From the NCBI GenBank assembly GCA_016928395.1, contig JAFGKV010000063.1, forward strand, positions 4,106-68,105: a stretch of 64,000 bases of DNA, read 5' to 3'. How positions within the stretch are numbered: position 1 is the stretch's first letter; each line of letters opens with the position of its first letter. This DNA is from Candidatus Fermentibacterota bacterium. Lineage in GTDB: Bacteria > JAFGKV01. Position numbers and translations under genes: made by a program. Shown one piece after another: positions 60,943-64,000 of the stretch. The notes under the pieces were generated by a model. That model was not told the DNA's origin. It saw only the letters and a program-made list of their open reading frames with translations, and did not search any database.

Positions 60943-61931
60943 CTAGAAACCTATGGATCTTGGCTCTTGTCGCGTTCGCGGCATCGTCGCCGGCGGGCGC
61001 CGCCGCGCTAAAGTTCGCGTCCTTGGCCCCGGAGGGGACGAGCTGGATGAAGCAGATGCACCTCCTGGCCGATGAACTGGCCGCGGCCACGGAGCGACGG
61101 GTGACCCTCAAGCTGTATCCGGGGGGCGTCGCCGGCGACGAACGCGACGTGCTGCGCAAAATCAGGATGGGCCAACTCCATGGCGCCGGGTTCACGGGCA
61201 ATGGTCTGGGAGAGATCCTCCCGGCGGCACGGGTCTTTGATGCGCCTTTCCTCTTCCACACCATCGCCGAGTATGACTCGGTGCTGATCACGGTCACTGA
61301 CACATTGCAGGCGCTGTTCCGTGACAAGGGCTATGAGATGGCCGGGTGGGCCTCCGTGGGATGGGTCCACCTGTTCTCCAAGAATCCCATCGCCACGGTA
61401 GACGATCTGAAGAAGGCCCGGGCATGGGTCTGGGAGACGGATCCTCTGGCCTCGGCCCTGTTCGCCAAGATCGGCATCAGCCCTATTCCGCTGCCATTGC
61501 CGCAGGTCCTGACCAGCCTGCAGACCGGTGTGGTGGACGCGGCCTACATCTCGCCCTCGGCCGCTGTATCGCTGCAATGGTTCACCAGGGTCAAGTATAT
61601 GACGGATCTGCCGCTCACCCATTCCACCGGCGCCGTGGTAGTGGCCGACGAATTCCTGCGCAAGCTGTCCCCTGAGGATCGCGCCACGACGCTGCGCCTT
61701 TTCCGCCACCACCTGCAGACGCTGGAGCCGATCATCAGGGAGGAGGAACGCCGCTCCCTGGAGGTACTGGCTGCCGAGGGCATTGTCCCGGTCCCGGTCG
61801 CCCCTGAAGATGCCGCCGCCTTCTCGGCGGTCGGCGACGAACTTCGCCGCGATTTGGCGGACAAGCTCTACCCCGGCTGGCTTCTGGCCATGGTGGAGGA
61901 TCGGCTGGCCCAGCTCAGGGCGGCTGAGTGA
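60939..61931 (+). CDS. dctP: TRAP transporter solute-binding protein, DctP/TatP type
   Basis: A 330-residue periplasmic binding protein with a signal peptide (MTRNLWILALVAFAASSPAG). It begins LKFASLAPEGTSWMKQMHLL and has the ligand-region block KKARAWVWETDP, with an arginine where acid-binding DctP proteins bind a carboxylate, then LPQVLTSLQTGVVDAAYISP. In TatT-linked systems the ligand is unknown and may be hydrophobic. It overlaps both neighbours by 4 bases. Confidence 0.92.
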   Translation: MTRNLWILALVAFAASSPAGAAALKFASLAPEGTSWMKQMHLLADELAAATERRVTLKLYPGGVAGDERDVLRKIRMGQLHGAGFTGNGLGEILPAARVFDAPFLFHTIAEYDSVLITVTDTLQALFRDKGYEMAGWASVGWVHLFSKNPIATVDDLKKARAWVWETDPLASALFAKIGISPIPLPLPQVLTSLQTGVVDAAYISPSAAVSLQWFTRVKYMTDLPLTHSTGAVVVADEFLRKLSPEDRATTLRLFRHHLQTLEPIIREEERRSLEVLAAEGIVPVPVAPEDAAAFSAVGDELRRDLADKLYPGWLLAMVEDRLAQLRAAE

Positions 61932-62419
61932 CCCCTGCGGCGAGTCGACGGCTGGCCCGAATCCTGGCCGGGGCCGAAACCGCGTTTCTAGTCTTCTTGG
62001 TCTGCCTGCTGCTCATTGTCGGTCTCTTGCAGCTTGTGCTGCGCAATGTCTTTCACACGGGTGTGCTCTGGTTCGAGCCTCTCTCACGCTATCTGGTGCT
62101 CTGGATCGCCTTTGCCGGTGCGGTGGCTGCCGCGGGTGAGGATCGCCACATCCGCGTCGATCTCCTTCCCCGGCTTCTCAAGGGACGAGTCGGCGCCATG
62201 TTGGGGGCCGTGACGTCCTTGGCCGCGGCCTTCGTGTGTGCGGCACTGGCGAAGTCCGGCATCGTGTTCTTGGCCTCGGAACGAGAGTTCGGCACCGTCG
62301 CCTTCCTTGCGGTGCCAACCTGGATCGCTCTGGCCGCCATCCCGGTGGGGTTTGCCCTTACCGGCCTGCGTTTGACAGTGAGCGCTGTCTCCAAGCTAGT
62401 CCGGGCTCTGCGGTCATGA
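61928..62419 (+). CDS. dctQ: TRAP transporter small permease, DctQ
   Basis: The 163-residue membrane subunit has four helices, matching the family. The conserved segment between helices 2 and 3 is visible (WFEPLSRYLVLWIAFAGAVA, EDRHIRVDLLP). It starts with GTG overlapping the dctP stop, and its stop overlaps the dctM start. With DctM it forms the ion-driven membrane part. Confidence 0.9.
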   Translation: MTPAASRRLARILAGAETAFLVFLVCLLLIVGLLQLVLRNVFHTGVLWFEPLSRYLVLWIAFAGAVAAAGEDRHIRVDLLPRLLKGRVGAMLGAVTSLAAAFVCAALAKSGIVFLASEREFGTVAFLAVPTWIALAAIPVGFALTGLRLTVSAVSKLVRALRS

Positions 62420-63666
62420 CCGGCATCCTGGCCCTGCTGGCCCTATTGGGCACTCCGTTGTTCGCGGTTCTGGCGGGGTTTGCGCTCCTGGGATTCCACG
62501 GCCAGGAGATCCCGGGCACCGCCGTCATCATCGAGATGGCCCGCATGGCTGGCACCTCGACCCTGACGCCGATTCCCCTGTTCGCTCTGGCGGGGTATGT
62601 CATGGCCTCGGGTAGCGGCCCTCAACGCCTGGTAGCCTTCTCCCAGACATTGCTGGGGTGGATGCCGGGCGGCCTGGGCCTGGCATGCCTGGCAGCATCC
62701 GCCCTATTCACGGCGCTCACCGGCGCCTCGGGGGTAACCATCATCGCCTTGGGTGGCCTCCTGCTCCCCGCGTTGCTGTCTGCGGGATATCACGAACGGT
62801 TCAGCCTGGGGCTGGTCACGACGTCGGGCAGCCTGGGGCTGCTGTTTCCCCCCAGTCTTCCCCTCATCATCTATGCGTTCATCGCAGAAGTGCCGGTCGA
62901 CGATCTCTTCCGCGCGGGACTTCTCCCGGGTTCACTGCTAGTAGTGGTGCTGGCCTTGTACAGCGGCCTAGTGGCGCGACGCCACGGGGTCACGCGGACA
63001 CGGTTCAACGTCGCTGCCCTGGCCGGCGCATTCCGGCACGCTGTGGGCGAGCTGGTCTTGCCCGTGGTGGTGATCGCCGGAATCTACGGAGGATTCCTCA
63101 CGGTACCCGAAGCAGCCGCTTTTGCCGCGGGATACGCCATCCTACTGGCGGTCGTGATCCGGCGTGAGCTGTCGCCCCGGGCGCTGGTCGGCGTCATTCG
63201 GGAGAGCATGCTTTTGGTGGGCGGCATTCTGGTCATCCTCTGCGCCGCTTTGGGGCTGACCAGTTACCTGGTGGACATCCAGCTTCCCATGAACATCCTC
63301 GCCGCCATGGAAGGCCATGTCACGAGCAAGCTCATGTTCCTGCTTTTGCTCAACCTCCTGCTCTTGGCGGTGGGCTGCCTCATGGACATCTTCTCCGCTC
63401 TGGTGGTGGTAGTCCCTTTGGTGCTTCCTTTGGCAATCCAGTTCGGCGTCAACCCCATCCACCTTGGCATCATCTTCCTCACCAATCTGGAGATCGGCTA
63501 CTCGACGCCTCCCGTGGGCTTAAACCTCTTCGTCTCCAGCTTCCGTTTCCGAAAGCCTGTCGTCTCTCTCTACCTGGCGAGCCTGCCGTTCTTGGCCATC
63601 CTTCTGGCAGCCCTCGCCCTCATCACCTACTGGCCCACCTTGTCCCTCGCCCTAGTGAAGGGCTGA
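62416..63666 (+). CDS. dctM: TRAP transporter large permease, DctM
   Basis: A 416-residue membrane protein with about 12 helices. Family motifs are IPLFALAGYVMASG, FTALTGASGVTIIALGGLLL, GLLFPPSLPLIIYAFIAE and LEIGYSTPPVGLNLFV. It couples solute uptake to a Na+ gradient in known members. The ATG is embedded in the dctQ stop (ATGA). It is the last gene of the operon; repeat-rich intergenic DNA follows. Confidence 0.93.
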   Translation: MTGILALLALLGTPLFAVLAGFALLGFHGQEIPGTAVIIEMARMAGTSTLTPIPLFALAGYVMASGSGPQRLVAFSQTLLGWMPGGLGLACLAASALFTALTGASGVTIIALGGLLLPALLSAGYHERFSLGLVTTSGSLGLLFPPSLPLIIYAFIAEVPVDDLFRAGLLPGSLLVVVLALYSGLVARRHGVTRTRFNVAALAGAFRHAVGELVLPVVVIAGIYGGFLTVPEAAAFAAGYAILLAVVIRRELSPRALVGVIRESMLLVGGILVILCAALGLTSYLVDIQLPMNILAAMEGHVTSKLMFLLLLNLLLLAVGCLMDIFSALVVVVPLVLPLAIQFGVNPIHLGIIFLTNLEIGYSTPPVGLNLFVSSFRFRKPVVSLYLASLPFLAILLAALALITYWPTLSLALVKG

Positions 63667-63680
63667 GAGGCGCACTGTCG

Positions 63681-63715
63681 GCTATCAGCTATCAGCTATC
63701 GGCTATCGGCTATCA
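63681..63715 (+). repeat. Five tandem heptamers GCTATC[AG]
   Basis: The units are GCTATCA, GCTATCA, GCTATCG, GCTATCG, GCTATCA. They begin 15 bases after the dctM stop. Part of a 334-base intergenic stretch (63667-64000) in which I see no gene. Confidence 0.9.
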
Positions 63716-63720
63716 GCCCT

Positions 63721-63755
63721 GTAGGTTGGGGTAGCCCAGCGTAACCAAACAACCC
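63721..63755. repeat. GTAGGTTGGG-type dispersed repeat, first copy
   Basis: It begins GTAGGTTGGGGTAGCCC and continues AGCGTAACCAAACAACCC. The start repeats at 63859, and the end is an imperfect reverse complement of the start. It resembles intergenic repeats seen in many proteobacterial and metagenomic genomes. Confidence 0.6.
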
Positions 63756-63787
63756 TTCGCGCTCCACCCCGCATCCGCTTGTACGCT

Positions 63788-63845
63788 GCTCCTACACCGT
63801 CTGTGCACCGCATTCCCCCCCCGTTGTAGGAGCGGCTTCAGCCGC
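63788..63845. repeat. REP-like element with GTAGGAGCGGCTTCAGCCGC
   Basis: GTAGGAGC at 63826 continues into the hairpin GCGGC-TTCA-GCCGC (stem within 63832-63845). The reverse complement GCTCCTAC is at 63788-63795. Xanthomonads carry very similar abundant intergenic palindromes, by my recollection. Confidence 0.7.
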
Positions 63846-63858
63846 GAATGCAGCCAAT

Positions 63859-63893
63859 GTAGGTTGGGGTACGCATTGGCTAACCCAACCTAC
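63859..63893. repeat. GTAGGTTGGG-type dispersed repeat, second copy, inverted ends
   Basis: GTAGGTTGGG and CCCAACCTAC are perfect 10-bp inverted arms around 15 bases that include TACGCATTGGCTA. The left arm is the same as at 63721. Confidence 0.75.
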
Positions 63894-63955
63894 GTGAACT
63901 TCGCCTCGTTTCTCTAGGGTCTCTGTGGTGAGCTTCTCCCAGGCTTCAGGTCCGA

Positions 63956-63976
63956 CTGCCTACTGCCTACTGCCTC
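63956..63976 (+). repeat. Three tandem heptamers CTGCCT[AC]
   Basis: CTGCCTA, CTGCCTA, CTGCCTC. The period of 7 matches the GCTATC[AG] array 240 bases upstream, though the unit differs. Confidence 0.8.
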
Positions 63977-64000
63977 CCGCATCTCACGGTTCAACTAGGA

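Noticed and set aside
63681-63976. Insertion sequence remnants
   Set aside because: Repeats and inverted arms are present but there is no transposase fragment or target-site duplication that I can see.

Overview
This is a GC-rich (roughly 60 percent by eye), gene-dense bacterial chromosome segment with no plasmid, phage, rRNA or CRISPR signature. It looks like a Gram-negative (LptF/LptG, TonB-like domain, lipoproteins, LspA) from a poorly cultured lineage in or near the FCB group, such as Eisenbacteria, Krumholzibacteriota or a similar candidate phylum. Reasons are the split glycine dehydrogenase (GcvPA/GcvPB), secreted proteins ending in FlgD/type IX-secretion-like C-terminal domains, a TPR lipoprotein beginning Cys-x-x-Phe-Asn-Thr-x-Tyr-Asn, a membrane-protein cassette that resembles DUF6754, and a tetratricopeptide-associated TRAP transporter. 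The taxonomic call is inference only.

Layout. 1-2270: 3' part of uvrA. 2493-11034: a long same-strand run holding gcvT, gcvH, gcvPA, gcvPB, a LipM/LplA-type lipoyl-transfer enzyme, a small unknown protein, a MutL/GlmL-like ASKHA ATPase and an unknown barrel-sandwich/KOW-like protein. Most junctions overlap or are short, so glycine cleavage, H-protein lipoylation and the MutL-like pair appear linked. 11090-14413: an NtrB/PilS-type kinase and NtrC/PilR-type sigma-54 activator flank a prepilin-like gene on the other strand that has a sigma-54-like promoter. 14410-15402: a transcarbamylase. 15478-25626: mostly accessory genes (PLD protein, methyltransferase, SdpI-like protein, Maf, M32 carboxypeptidase, glutaredoxin plus ferredoxin-thioredoxin-reductase-like protein, SGNH protein, MFS). 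A 38-bp perfect palindrome lies at 19138. 25953-28881: glutathione peroxidase, universal stress protein and SpoIIE/RsbU-type phosphatase.

28965-44887 is mostly minus-strand housekeeping: rluD, lspA, a DivIVA-domain protein and yggS, then a repeat-built secreted protein and an SDR enzyme, a four-gene membrane cassette of unknown function, rplI, two ssb genes, rpsF, hppA, pth, rplY and a free-methionine-sulfoxide-reductase-like gene. The cassette lies directly downstream of rplI, and rpsR is missing from its usual place. 45146-59954 is again minus-strand: M23 peptidase, TPR lipoprotein, rtcB, a large secreted PLD protein, a GT-C-like membrane protein, lptG, lptF and a DUF362 ferredoxin protein. 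It is interrupted at 51320-51758 by a self-contained plus-strand unit (promoter, small repeat lipoprotein, terminator). 60097-63666 is a four-gene TRAP operon (TatT, DctP, DctQ, DctM) with overlapping genes. The last 330 bases hold several classes of intergenic repeats.

The best candidates for undescribed biology are the MutL-like/375-aa pair tied to glycine cleavage, the four-gene membrane cassette at 35183-38335, the secreted protein with nine 39-residue repeats, and the small lipoprotein of 11-residue repeats. All family names come from motif recognition by eye, without database searches.
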